Assembly (NCBI RefSeq): GCF_026072635.1
Contig: NZ_AP023081.1
Location: 4,894,501 to 4,958,500, forward strand
Length of the DNA stretch: 64,000 bases
Origin: Pseudomonas solani
Lineage (GTDB): Bacteria; Pseudomonadota; Gammaproteobacteria; Pseudomonadales; Pseudomonadaceae
Direction of reading: 5' to 3'
Position numbers and translations under genes: made by a program. The notes beneath the pieces were generated by a model. That model ran no database searches. It was not told where the DNA came from and saw only the letters and a list, made by a program, of their open reading frames with translations. Below, piece by piece: positions 9,126 through 16,800 of this stretch; the first letter of the stretch is position 1; the number at the start of each line of letters is the position of its first letter.

Positions 9126-10016
9126 ATGCAGTACGACGTGATCATCATCGGCGGTAGCTATGCCGGCCTGTCGGCGGCCATGCCCCTGGCGCGGGCGCGC
9201 CGGCGCATCCTGGTGGTGGACGAGGGGTTGCGGCGCAACCGCTTCGCCGCCCATTCACATGGCTTCCTGACCCAGGACGGCAACGCGCCCGGCGCCATCG
9301 CCAGCCAGGCACGCGAGCAGGTGATGGCCTACGAGACGGTCGAGTGGCTCACCGGCAAGGCCGTCGCCGTTGCGCTGACGGCGCGGGGTTTCCGTATCGA
9401 GATCGAGGGCGAGGAGCCGCGCGAGGCGCGCCGGCTGATCTTCGCGGGCGGTGTCGTCGACCAGCTCCCCGAGATTCCCGGCCTGGCCGAGCGCTGGGGC
9501 AGCCGGGTGTTCCATTGCCCCTATTGCCACGGCTACGAGCTGCAGCAGGGGCGGATCGGCGTCATCGCCACCTCGGCCATGTCCATGCACCTGGCCTTGT
9601 TGCTGCCGGATTGGGGCCGCACGACGCTGTTCCTCAACCAAGCCTTCGAGCCCGACGCGGAGCAACTGGCCAAGCTCGCCGCGCGCGGCGTGACGCTGGA
9701 GCGCGAACCGGTACGTGCTGTCGAGGGCGAACTGGATCTGGTGCTGCGCGATGGGCGGGTGATCAGCCTGGACGGGCTGTTCGTGCCCACCCGCATCGAT
9801 GTCGCCAGCTCGCTGCCGGAGTCGCTGGGCTGCGAGTTCGACGAGGGCTTCTACGGGCGGATCATCCGCACCGACGCGATGAAGGCGACCAGCGTCAAGG
9901 GCGTCTACGCCTGCGGTGATGCGGCGCGGATGGGCGGCTCGGTGCCCTTGGCAGTGGGCGATGGGACCCTGGCCGGTGCCGCTGCGCATCAGTCACTGAT
10001 CTTCGACAGCCACTGA
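9126..10016 (+). CDS. Thioredoxin-reductase-like NAD(P)/FAD oxidoreductase
   Basis: A 296-residue flavoprotein with an N-terminal FAD motif (YDVIIIGGSYAGLSAAMPLARARR), a redox pair CPYC in FHCPYCHGYE, a second nucleotide-binding stretch (RIGVIATSAMSMHLALLL) and the C-terminal FAD segment KGVYACGDAARMGGSVPLAVGDG. The NAD(P) motif is degenerate: the usual GxGxxA/G is replaced by ATSAMSM. Size and CxxC match low-molecular-weight thioredoxin reductases. A methyltransferase gene follows 14 bases later, probably in the same operon, under the divergent Rrf2 regulator. The substrate is unknown; a role in disulfide or arsenical/thiol detoxification is only a guess. Confidence 0.8.
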   Translation: MQYDVIIIGGSYAGLSAAMPLARARRRILVVDEGLRRNRFAAHSHGFLTQDGNAPGAIASQAREQVMAYETVEWLTGKAVAVALTARGFRIEIEGEEPREARRLIFAGGVVDQLPEIPGLAERWGSRVFHCPYCHGYELQQGRIGVIATSAMSMHLALLLPDWGRTTLFLNQAFEPDAEQLAKLAARGVTLEREPVRAVEGELDLVLRDGRVISLDGLFVPTRIDVASSLPESLGCEFDEGFYGRIIRTDAMKATSVKGVYACGDAARMGGSVPLAVGDGTLAGAAAHQSLIFDSH

Positions 10017-10030
10017 TCGCGGAGGCCCCT

Positions 10031-10708
10031 ATGCAAGCGTTTTCCGATCCACAAGCCGTCGCCCGTTACGCGGAAGGGCCTGTTCGCCAGGTGCCCGGGT
10101 TCCATGCCCTGCAGCGGATGGCGACCCTGCTGCTGGCCGAACAGGTGCCCACGCAGGGGCGGGTGTTGGTGCTCGGCGCCGGCGGTGGCCTGGAGCTGAA
10201 GGTATTCGCCGAGGCGCAACCCGGCTGGCGTTTCCTCGGGGTGGACCCCTCGGCGGAAATGCTCGCCCTGGCCCGCCAGACCCTGGGGGATCTCGATGCT
10301 CGGGTGGCGCTGCACCAGGGTTATATCGAATCGACTGCGCTGGAGCCCTTCGATGGCGCCACCTGCCTGCTTACGCTGCACTTCCTGCCGGAGGCGGAGC
10401 GCCTGCGCACGCTCCGGGAGTTGCTGCTGCGCCTGAAGCCCGGTGCGCCGCTGGTGGTCGCCCATCACAGCGTTGCGCAACCGCTTGCAGAACGTACGCG
10501 CTGGCTGAGGCGCTACGCGGCCTTCGCCACGGCATCCGGGGTTCCCGCCGCCCAGGCCGAGAATGCGATTGCGGCCATCAGCGAACGTTTGCCGCTGCTC
10601 TCGCCCGAGCAGGATGAGGCCTTGCTGCGCCAGGCCGGTTTCGACGGTGTGGAGCTGTTCTACGCCGGCTTCACCTTCAGGGGCTGGGTGGGTTATCGGC
10701 CCCTGTAG
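10031..10708 (+). CDS. Class I SAM-dependent methyltransferase
   Basis: A 225-residue protein with motif I VLVLGAGGGLELKVFA, an acidic motif II region (WRFLGVDPSAEMLALAR) and a later motif LKPGAPLVVAHH. The start has GGAGG seven bases upstream. It is co-directional with the flavoprotein gene and 14 bases from it. It resembles UbiE/TehB-like small-molecule methyltransferases; the substrate cannot be read from sequence. Its 3' end overlaps on the opposite strand with the frame-corrected GrpB-like gene. Confidence 0.8.
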   Translation: MQAFSDPQAVARYAEGPVRQVPGFHALQRMATLLLAEQVPTQGRVLVLGAGGGLELKVFAEAQPGWRFLGVDPSAEMLALARQTLGDLDARVALHQGYIESTALEPFDGATCLLTLHFLPEAERLRTLRELLLRLKPGAPLVVAHHSVAQPLAERTRWLRRYAAFATASGVPAAQAENAIAAISERLPLLSPEQDEALLRQAGFDGVELFYAGFTFRGWVGYRPL

Positions 10709-11212
10709 AAGCCTGGCTTGGTGAGGCCATGAGCGCGTCGATGAAGGGGCCTTGCCAGCGAGGTACTCGCCGATACCGCCGGTATTGAGGGCTTCCAGTT
10801 CGAGTTTCAGCTCCTGGTAGCGCTGGCGGATCAGCGGGTCGCTGCGCAGCAGGTCGCGGAAGCGCAGCATCCTGTCGATCTGCTCGTGGCCGCGGAGGCA
10901 GACATGCACCTTGTGGGTGCGCACGCCATCGACGTCGCGGCGGTAGAAGTGATGCCCAGGCGACAGGTCGCTGCCCCGCACATAGCCGAAGCCGGCCATC
11001 ATGGCATTGCGCTCGGGCTCGCCCCTGTGTGCGGCGACCACCACCAGCAGGTCGATCTCCGGCTTGGCATGGAGCCCGAGAACAGCGGTGCTGCCGACAT
11101 GGTGGATGGCGATGAGATCGGCAGTGAAGGCCGTCTCAACCTGCTCCCGGGCTGTGACGAAGCGCATTGGCCATTCGCTGTCATAGGGGGTGATGCGGCT
11201 GGTCAGCGCCAT
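10677..11212 (-). pseudogene. GrpB/UPF0157 nucleotidyltransferase-like gene, frameshifted near its 3' end
   Basis: The frame from ATG 11212 gives a typical GrpB-fold protein: IAIHHVGSTAVLGLHAKPEIDLLVVV carries the GS and paired-acid signature of the nucleotidyltransferase superfamily, followed by the family's RDLLRSDPLIRQRYQELK. GrpB proteins usually end soon after GKGPFI with about 170-180 residues. Here the frame breaks after EYLAGKA and runs on for over 200 meaningless residues antisense to the methyltransferase. One added G near 10746-10752 restores GKGPFIDALMASPSQ and a stop at 10677, the expected length. It is either a late truncating mutation or a base-call error. Confidence 0.7.
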
Positions 11213-11324
11213 GAGCTCGTCCTTGTTCTTTCAGCAAGCGGGAGTGGGCGCGAGAGGGTAGCGCAATGGCTATCGGGTACGCGCTGCATTCACTGCTCGG
11301 CCCCGATATTTTCATCAGCCCAAA

Positions 11325-11353
11325 GAAAAGCCCATTCCGGGGAATGGGCTTTT
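11325..11353. terminator. Bidirectional rho-independent terminator
   Basis: A perfect 13-base stem AAAAGCCCATTCC at 11325-11337 pairs with GGAATGGGCTTTT at 11340-11352, followed by a further T on the plus strand. The A/T edges give a U-tract in both directions. It lies 23 bases after the stop of the minus-strand gene at 11376, so it should end that transcript. Confidence 0.85.
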
Positions 11354-11375
11354 TCGTTCTTTACCGCCGCTCGGT

Positions 11376-12107
11376 TCAGCCGATCAGCACATAGCCGAAG
11401 GGATTGTGGCGCAGGTCGCCCAGCGGGTAACCGAAGTCGGGGCGCTTCTTGTAGGGCGTGAGCGGCTCGCTGGCGTCTTCCAGGCCGAAGGTCGCCAGGA
11501 AGGCCTTCTCGAAGCGCGCGACCGAATCGATCTGCTCCTGCTCGCTGGGCTCCTCGTCCTCGCCGAAGGCGATCACGAAGTCCGGCAGCCCCAGGTTCTG
11601 CATGCCGCAGCTGTAGAGCTTGTCGTCATCGCTGATGGGCTTGCGCACGAACATCTTGTACAGGGCCAGCAGCATGGATTTCTGGTCGCGCTGCTCCACG
11701 GCATCGGTCATCTGGGTGATCAGCTCGCGCCAGCGTACGAGGCCGTGGGCGAGGCCGGCGGTCTCGATCTTCGCGGCGGTGATCATGCCCTTGTCGATCA
11801 GGTTGCCCAGGCAGCGCGCGGTCACCATCGCCACGGAGATGCGCGTGCGCTCGGAGAAGATGTTGCGCACGATGAAGTAGGCGGAGGCGGTGTGGTTCTC
11901 GATGTTCTCCCAGTCCTGGTCGGTCATCGAGGGCTCGGTGCGGTCCATGCAGGCCGAGTAGGAGCGGGGCATGCGGTCGTCGTTCTCCAGCTCGCTGAAC
12001 TCGGGGTCCAGGCGATAGGTGTCGACGAAGGCTGCGGCGGCCATTTCCTCGAACTCCGACTTCAGCGCATCGAAGGACTCCATGTTGCCCAGCACATTGA
12101 GGATCAT
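11376..12107 (-). CDS. Hypothetical protein
   Basis: A 243-residue acidic, mainly helical, soluble protein without signal peptide or obvious catalytic motif. Landmarks are ENIENHTASAYFIVRNIFSERTR and DKGMITAAKIETAGLAHGLVRWRELI. Its start overlaps the stop of the upstream gene by four bases (ATGA), so the two are a translation-coupled pair. A strong terminator follows. I do not recognise the family. Confidence 0.7.
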   Translation of the reverse strand: MILNVLGNMESFDALKSEFEEMAAAAFVDTYRLDPEFSELENDDRMPRSYSACMDRTEPSMTDQDWENIENHTASAYFIVRNIFSERTRISVAMVTARCLGNLIDKGMITAAKIETAGLAHGLVRWRELITQMTDAVEQRDQKSMLLALYKMFVRKPISDDDKLYSCGMQNLGLPDFVIAFGEDEEPSEQEQIDSVARFEKAFLATFGLEDASEPLTPYKKRPDFGYPLGDLRHNPFGYVLIG

Positions 12108-12583
12108 GGCCGGGGCAGGCTGGCCTTGATGTTTGTCAGCTGCTCGTCCTTGGCGGCGATGTAGGCCTCCAGCGCTTCGAAATACGTCACGGCGCTTTCC
12201 TGGATTGCCGCGCTCTGCTCGGCGATGGGGAAGGTGTCGAGCTGGTCTTCACCCTGCGCGTCCACCTCATAGGGCTGGTAGCGCACCTCGTACTCGCGGG
12301 TCTCGTGGTCCACCAGCTTGAAGATGAAGTGGCAGTGGTCGCTGTGGCCGTTCTTCGCGCCCGGGCTGTTGAAGTTCTCCACCGCAACGCGGATGCGGTG
12401 CTGGTCGAATACCACGAACGCTTCCGTCTCCTCGTCATCCCCGTGCTCGAGGGTCACCCACTCGTCGTTGTCGCCGCCTTCGATGTACGCGTGGAAGTGC
12501 TCTTCCACGTACTCCGAATTCAGCAGGGCCTGGATGCGGTCGTAATCGATTGCAGTAAGAGCGGGGCTCGGGGCGTTGGCCAT
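12104..12583 (-). CDS. Hypothetical protein, partner of the downstream gene
   Basis: A 159-residue acidic protein (MANAPSPALTAIDYDRIQAL). It has a beta-rich core with HFHAYIEGGDNDEWVTLEHGD and HRIRVAVENFNS, and a helical C-terminal tail. ATG 12583 was chosen because the upstream part of the frame is low-complexity and GGACGC lies just before this ATG. It overlaps the next gene by four bases. No known domain was recognised; the fold may be a small binding domain. Confidence 0.7.
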   Translation of the reverse strand: MANAPSPALTAIDYDRIQALLNSEYVEEHFHAYIEGGDNDEWVTLEHGDDEETEAFVVFDQHRIRVAVENFNSPGAKNGHSDHCHFIFKLVDHETREYEVRYQPYEVDAQGEDQLDTFPIAEQSAAIQESAVTYFEALEAYIAAKDEQLTNIKASLPRP

Positions 12584-12843
12584 GGTGCGTCCTTTCGGGC
12601 TCGTTTCGGCGGCTGCGGTGGCAGCGGGTGAGTTTGGGATGGGGTGTTGAGGCGGCAATTATCGGGGGAGCCAGGCAGGAAATTCTGTGAGAGAGGCCTG
12701 AATCCGTGGAGGAGGGGAGGCCGGTGGTCGGCGGGGCTTGGTGTTTGTCGCAGTGGCCTACCGGGCATCTGGAGGCTGATTCATGGGCGCCCGGTAGGAC
12801 CGAGCATGGCCAGGCGTCCAACGTCGGCAAAGTGCTCAGCCAC

Positions 12844-13083
12844 TCAATATGCGTTGCAGGACCATTTCTCCAGTACGGCCTGTACCTCTTTATCGCTGGC
12901 GAAGTCGCCAGCATCAGCCTCCTTCAAGGCGCGCTGGGTTTCCGCCAGTTGCCAGGCTTCACGGCGCAGGTATTGCGACAGCGCCTCCTCAGGCAGGGAG
13001 TCTTCACTGCGGCCATTGGCTTTGGCCAGGCTGGCTAGGTACTGGGCGACCTTCTCGGAAATATTGAGCGAAACGAGTGACAT
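12844..13083 (-). CDS. Ribbon-helix-helix antitoxin-like protein, apparently without toxin
   Basis: A 79-residue protein that begins MSLVSLNISEKVAQYLASLAK, a short strand followed by two helices as in CopG/ParD-type DNA-binding domains. The C-terminal part (DAGDFASDKEVQAVLEKWS) looks like the toxin-wrapping tail of such antitoxins. In a normal operon the toxin would follow at coordinates below 12844, but 12584-12843 holds no convincing reading frame. It is therefore either an orphan antitoxin or a remnant of a ParDE/RelBE locus. Confidence 0.6.
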   Translation of the reverse strand: MSLVSLNISEKVAQYLASLAKANGRSEDSLPEEALSQYLRREAWQLAETQRALKEADAGDFASDKEVQAVLEKWSCNAY

Positions 13084-13172
13084 GGCGACCTCAATGTACG
13101 GACGGGCTGTATCGCCTGAAGCAACACGGTTGCTCCAGGCGAATCCTCAAGTAGACGGGGACAGGGCTCCGG

Positions 13173-13430
13173 CTATTTACCCGGCAGCTGTGCCAACTCT
13201 GCCAGTTTGCAGAAGTCTTCATAGTTGTTGCGCGACAGATGGACCATCGCGTCCATCAAGGCCCCTTCCCGGTATCGGCTGAGGTAGGAGTAGTCGGCGC
13301 CGTCCCGCAAGGCTGCGAAATCCAGGAGCAACTCCGCCATCACTTGGGTGGTGTGCAGTCGCGTATCGAGGTGGTCGACCAACTGCTGGATGCGCTGCTC
13401 TTTGTAATCGATCAAAGGGGCGCTGTTCAT
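13173..13430 (-). CDS. Hypothetical protein
   Basis: An 85-residue, mainly helical protein (MNSAPLIDYKEQRIQQLVDHLDTRLHTTQVM in outline, ending AELAQLPGK). The start at 13430 follows AAAGGAGACC. No signal peptide or metal motif. It lies 89 bases upstream of the RHH antitoxin-like gene on the same strand and may share its transcript. Function unknown. Confidence 0.55.
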   Translation of the reverse strand: MNSAPLIDYKEQRIQQLVDHLDTRLHTTQVMAELLLDFAALRDGADYSYLSRYREGALMDAMVHLSRNNYEDFCKLAELAQLPGK

Positions 13431-13911
13431 GCCGAGGTCTCCTTTGAGGATACGCGGAGGGGATGAGCGAGAGAGAGATAAGCTTCGTGCATGGTGGTTC
13501 TCCGTTATGAGGTCAGGAGCTGGCACCAATTCGCTGTCAATCGAAGGGTGGCAGACCGCACGGGGTTGACAGACCGGCTAACGGGAACCGGCAGACCGCG
13601 AAGGTCTCCCCGCGCGATCTGCCATAGAGCAGAGCAGCTATGAAAGCTGCATGCGTGCCGATACCTGCAAAAAACATTCGCTGTTTCTCGCACGCACCTT
13701 GTGGCGCATTCGCGCCCGTTAGTTTCGGGCTGTCAAACCCGGCCACGGGATTTACCGTGGCCGGTGCAGGATAGGGAGGAGGGGGCGGAAGGGCAAGAGG
13801 GGATAGTCAGTATCTATATCAAACGGGTTTCCGCGTGGTCATTCCTTCTCATGAGATTCTTCAATGCATCCTGTCTCTTGAACTTGAGCTGCATTAATCA
13901 GGATCTATTGA
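13431..13911. other. Gene-poor, strongly structured stretch with a possible 69-codon leader ORF
   Basis: No convincing gene. The middle (about 13540-13770) is full of nested inverted repeats. CCGGCCACGG at 13740-13749 pairs with CCGTGGCCGG at 13756-13765, next to a shorter stem made of GCGCCCGTTAGTTTCGGGC. A minus-strand frame 13537-13746 (GTG start inside the large stem; MAGFDSPKLTGANAPQGA...) would be sequestered by that hairpin. This could be a regulatory leader or a repeat element of pseudomonads. The AT-richer part 13780-13911 shows nothing. Confidence 0.35.
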
Positions 13912-14232
13912 TTACCTCCTGATCCGAATCACGCATGAAATGGCGAAAATAAATAGCACCCCAAAAAGCATCAGAGCTGTTTTGAGTGATTGGTTGCTTG
14001 CGATGTATGCAAGTGCTCCGGAGAAGCCTATTGCAGTTATCCAGTCGTAGGATTTTATGCTGGTCAAACCTAGGATTAAATTTCGATTTGGGGAGAAAAA
14101 TTTCGCCGCTAAAAGCGAGAAAAATATCACCAATGCAATGAATTCTGCATCTTTCTCGTTTGTAATTTTCCACAGCAATAAGCACAGCGCGGAGATTCCT
14201 GCTGATATGAATATGTATAGTATTTTATTCAT
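13912..14232 (-). CDS. Small membrane protein, putative immunity to the orphan Rhs tip
   Basis: A 106-residue protein with three to four hydrophobic segments (ILYIFISAGISALCLLLW, FIALVIFFSLLAAKFF, WITAIGFSGALAYIA, ALMLFGVLFIFAISCVI). It is AT-rich compared with the flanks. It starts ten bases after the stop of the orphan Rhs tip on the same strand, the position of an immunity gene. A membrane immunity protein would fit a toxin tip that attacks membranes. This is inferred from position only. Confidence 0.6.
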   Translation of the reverse strand: MNKILYIFISAGISALCLLLWKITNEKDAEFIALVIFFSLLAAKFFSPNRNLILGLTSIKSYDWITAIGFSGALAYIASNQSLKTALMLFGVLFIFAISCVIRIRR

Positions 14233-14242
14233 TTTAAAGGCT

Positions 14243-14806
14243 CTATTTCCATCCTACTGATACATCGACTGTGGAGGAGGTTCCGCTTCCTACATAAGCT
14301 CCCATGCCAGTGGTTGGTAGTCTGGCGCCTGCACCACCTACAGAGACTCCACCTTTCCCGTAGTTAACTCCAAGCCCGCCGCCATTTCGGAAGGCGGCCT
14401 GGCCACCAATGTAGCTGGAGTTGGAGCCTGAAATATTTGCTCCTTTAGCTATGTTGTCGCCGTAGCCTCCTCCATATTGCGCGCCGTAGCCGACATATGC
14501 TCCAAATACATTGTCGAGCGGGGTAACTTGAAGGCTGGCTTTCACTCCAGACATGCTAATTGAAAGGCAAACACTAGCATCGACGCCGTAGCTCTTTCCC
14601 TGCCCCCAGCCTGCTGCCACGGTTAGGCCATATCCAATGGGGGAAAGTGAGAGTTCTGCTAAACCCAACGGGTCGTAATATTTCAAAGGGTTTCCACGGA
14701 CATAACCAAAAGTGTTCACCCCACCATCCAACCCAATCGGATCACTTTCCACATACCGCCCCGTCTCCGGATCGTAATCCCTGAAGTAGTTGTAAACTAA
14801 TTCTCT
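14243..14806 (-). pseudogene. Orphan (displaced) Rhs C-terminal tip
   Basis: The open frame starts abruptly after a TAA at 14807-14809 and reads YNYFRDYDPETGRYVESDP, then IGLDGGVNTFGYVRGNP, the conserved end of an Rhs core. It continues into a Gly- and Ser-rich tip of about 145 residues ending in DVSVGWK. The start of this segment matches the core end of the full Rhs gene near 38440-38515, and similarity stops exactly at GTAGTTGTA on the plus strand. There is no promoter, signal peptide or core. This is the usual form of an orphan tip left downstream of an rhs gene when a new tip is acquired. The Gly-rich tip resembles no enzyme I know. Confidence 0.8.
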
Positions 14807-15072
14807 TTAACACCCAGGTCACGTGGCTCCTGCTTTCCCGCTAACAGGATCGATGCAACTGACCGCCGGTACAGCCTCAAGGTTGACTGCACACCCCGTC
14901 ACCATTAGCCTTAGCAGCAAGAATAACCCCCACGCCTCGGGCGGGACTCGTCCCGTACTGCGCACCAGGGGGTTAGTTTTTTCTGCCCCCCCAGCGCGCC
15001 ACTCCTTGGTCGCGCAGCTTGAATTCATCCCTACCCAATCGAGTTTCACGCCAAAGAGCCTGCCGGCCGAAG
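14807..15072. other. Junction stretch between orphan Rhs tip and MqsA
   Basis: No supported gene. A minus-strand frame at 14819-15049 (76 codons) contains RLMVTGCAVNLE, which imitates a lipobox, but it lacks a ribosome site. I see no clear integrase attachment site. The sequence holds two runs of seven C or G (near 14990) and marks the left limit of the island. Confidence 0.4.
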
Positions 15073-15474
15073 CTAGGCCGTCCTGACTTCGTTTAGCAGT
15101 TCAGGGTGGCGATCAAGCACCTTGAGCAGTTTCACCAGGGCCAGCGGCGGCTTGGTCTTACCGTTCTCGTAGCGCGAGAACGCGTTGACGCCGCCGCCGA
15201 AAATCTCGGCCGCTTCACGCTGGTCGAGGGCGAGCTTCTTGCGGACGTTGGCGATGAAGCTCGGGTCAACGATCGAAGCATTCACCTGCTTGTTAAACCC
15301 CAGCATCGCCGTGCTGACGCGGGCCGACTCACCTGCATCCAGAACTGCCTCGCCACAGGCCGGGCAGAAGTCGCCGGTTACTGCTGGAATGGTGGTCGAC
15401 TCGTTCTTGTAGGTGTATGGCAGGTCGCGGGTGTCGTGCACCAGTTCCGCCGCTGCGCAGGATGGACATTTCAT
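15073..15474 (-). CDS. mqsA: MqsA-family antitoxin and repressor
   Basis: A 133-residue protein (from MKCPSC) with the two-domain MqsA build. The N-terminal zinc domain shows CPSC near residue 3 and CPAC near residue 37; the C-terminal XRE-type helix-turn-helix is ALDQREAAEIFGGGVNAFSRYENGKTKPP. The second of two ATGs (15474) fits AAGGAG at eight bases; ATG 15480 overlaps the mqsR stop (ATGA). MqsA neutralises MqsR and represses the operon. As in E. coli the toxin gene comes first. A matching palindrome lies in front of mqsR. Confidence 0.92.
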   Translation of the reverse strand: MKCPSCAAAELVHDTRDLPYTYKNESTTIPAVTGDFCPACGEAVLDAGESARVSTAMLGFNKQVNASIVDPSFIANVRKKLALDQREAAEIFGGGVNAFSRYENGKTKPPLALVKLLKVLDRHPELLNEVRTA

Positions 15475-15476
15475 GT

Positions 15477-15773
15477 TCATAGCTCCTTGAAGGACACGAT
15501 GAGCACGTCATCAATGACCGTGAGTTTCAGGTAGACCTCTCCGGCTTCCGTGTTTGTCCGGTACACGTCTTGCCAGACCGTGTGGTCGGCGTGCGTGGTC
15601 ATGCTTTTGTAGAAGTCTGCCGGGGCCAGCGCCATGACAACGCCGACGATTCCCTCGAAGTCGAACCCCAACGCCGCTCCTCCAGTCAGGGCGGACATGG
15701 TGGAGCGCACTTTTCCTGCTTCGACCAAGGCTTTGACGTCCGCTAGCTTGCAGTGCGGAGTTCTTTTTTCCAT
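15477..15773 (-). CDS. mqsR: MqsR toxin, ribosome-independent mRNA interferase
   Basis: A 98-residue protein starting MEKRTPHCKL. It carries the family signature DFYKSMTTHADHTVWQDVYR and ends TVIDDVLIVSFKEL. Family members have a RelE-like fold and cut mRNA, mainly at GCU, and the length matches E. coli MqsR (98 residues). It is followed directly by mqsA with a four-base overlap. The pair sits just inside the island beside the IS21-like element and may stabilise it. Confidence 0.93.
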   Translation of the reverse strand: MEKRTPHCKLADVKALVEAGKVRSTMSALTGGAALGFDFEGIVGVVMALAPADFYKSMTTHADHTVWQDVYRTNTEAGEVYLKLTVIDDVLIVSFKEL

Positions 15774-15785
15774 ATCGCTCACGCT

Positions 15786-15798
15786 AACCTATTAGGTT
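15786..15798. promoter_or_regulatory. MqsA operator palindrome
   Basis: The 13-base sequence AACCTATTAGGTT lies 13 bases upstream of the mqsR start codon. It matches the published MqsA recognition pattern AACCT-N3-AGGTT exactly, so the pair should be autorepressed by MqsA as in E. coli. Confidence 0.85.
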
Positions 15799-15846
15799 AT
15801 ATTTGGCAACTTGGTTAATGGCTCTGTCGCATGGGATGTTCTGCCC

Positions 15847-16800
15847 TCAGCGATCGGGGGCCCGAGCTGCAGGGTGCGTTCTGCTGTAAACGCCTTGCAG
15901 GTCCGTGATGGTCACGCGGGTGTAGATCTGGGTGCTCTCGATGCACAGGTGACCGAGCATTTCCTGCACATACCGAATGTCCGCTCCATTGCGCAGCATG
16001 TGTGTCGCAGTGGCGTGGCGAAGAGCGTGGCAGGAGCCGCTCTTTCCGATTCCGGAGCGGCGAATGCACCTGCCTACAAGATCCGTCAGTTTGCTGTTCT
16101 GGATGCGCTTACCTGTTTCACCGAGAAAGAGCGCTTCACCGCTGGCTACTGTCGCCAGCCTGCCACGGAGTTCGGTGAGATACCGCTCAACCGAATCAAG
16201 GGCTCGTTGCGCAATGGGCACTCGCCGATCCTGCCTGCCTTTACCTTTGCGAACAGTGACGATCTGGTGCTTGAAATCCACGTCCCGGATATCTAACCCA
16301 GCCAACTCGGCCCGGCGTATACCGGTCGCATAGTAGACCTCAACAATGGCTCGGTCCCTCAACTCCATCCGACCGTTGATCATCGTCTGATGCAGGATGG
16401 GCTCGATCTCCTCTTCATCGGGGATCTGCTTGGGTATTTGCTGCGGTACCCTGGGCAAGGGAAACCTGGCGTATGGCTCCGAGTGCACGATGCCATAGGC
16501 GTGTAGGCGCTTGAGAAGGCCGGTCACCGCCATCAATCGCATACGTTGGGTCGAGAGCTCTAAAGGCTTCTGATCGCGGCGCTTGCGGTAGCGATACAGG
16601 TATTTGCGGTAGCGCTCCAGTACGTCCAGATCGATCTTCGAGACCTCACAAATACCCTGCGCTTGGCACCACAGAACGAACATCTTCAGCAACGCTGTCT
16701 TGGTGTTGGCCGTCGCATCGCTTTGCCCGAGCGCTAAGCAGTCATCGATATAGAAGGACACACACTCTGACAGATCCGTCGGGTAAGTCTCAGTGTTCAT
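15847..16800 (-). CDS. Tyrosine recombinase/integrase
   Basis: A 317-residue XerC/D-like recombinase. The N-terminal core-binding domain covers about residues 10-110. The catalytic domain shows Arg in ATGIRRAELAGL, a basic beta-hairpin VRKGKGRQDRRVPIA with the Lys, HALRHATATHM (H-x-x-R) and LGHLCIESTQIYTR with His and the nucleophile Tyr, so it should be active. ATG 16800 was preferred because it overlaps the preceding gene by 11 bases. Being the last gene of the IS21-like operon, it may resolve cointegrates or give site-specific integration. Confidence 0.9.
   Translation of the reverse strand: MNTETYPTDLSECVSFYIDDCLALGQSDATANTKTALLKMFVLWCQAQGICEVSKIDLDVLERYRKYLYRYRKRRDQKPLELSTQRMRLMAVTGLLKRLHAYGIVHSEPYARFPLPRVPQQIPKQIPDEEEIEPILHQTMINGRMELRDRAIVEVYYATGIRRAELAGLDIRDVDFKHQIVTVRKGKGRQDRRVPIAQRALDSVERYLTELRGRLATVASGEALFLGETGKRIQNSKLTDLVGRCIRRSGIGKSGSCHALRHATATHMLRNGADIRYVQEMLGHLCIESTQIYTRVTITDLQGVYSRTHPAARAPDR

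Noticed and set aside
12584..12843. Toxin partner for the RHH antitoxin-like gene
   Set aside because: The only frame here (part of 12435-12914) runs antisense through other genes and shows no RelE/ParE motif.
14819..15049. 76-codon minus-strand frame with lipobox-like segment
   Set aside because: No ribosome site, odd composition and location in a junction region; not supported as a gene.
14750..15070. Integron attC site or phage attachment site at the island edge
   Set aside because: Some CTAAC/GTTAG words occur but no paired core sites with the right spacing, and no direct repeat linking to the right edge could be shown.
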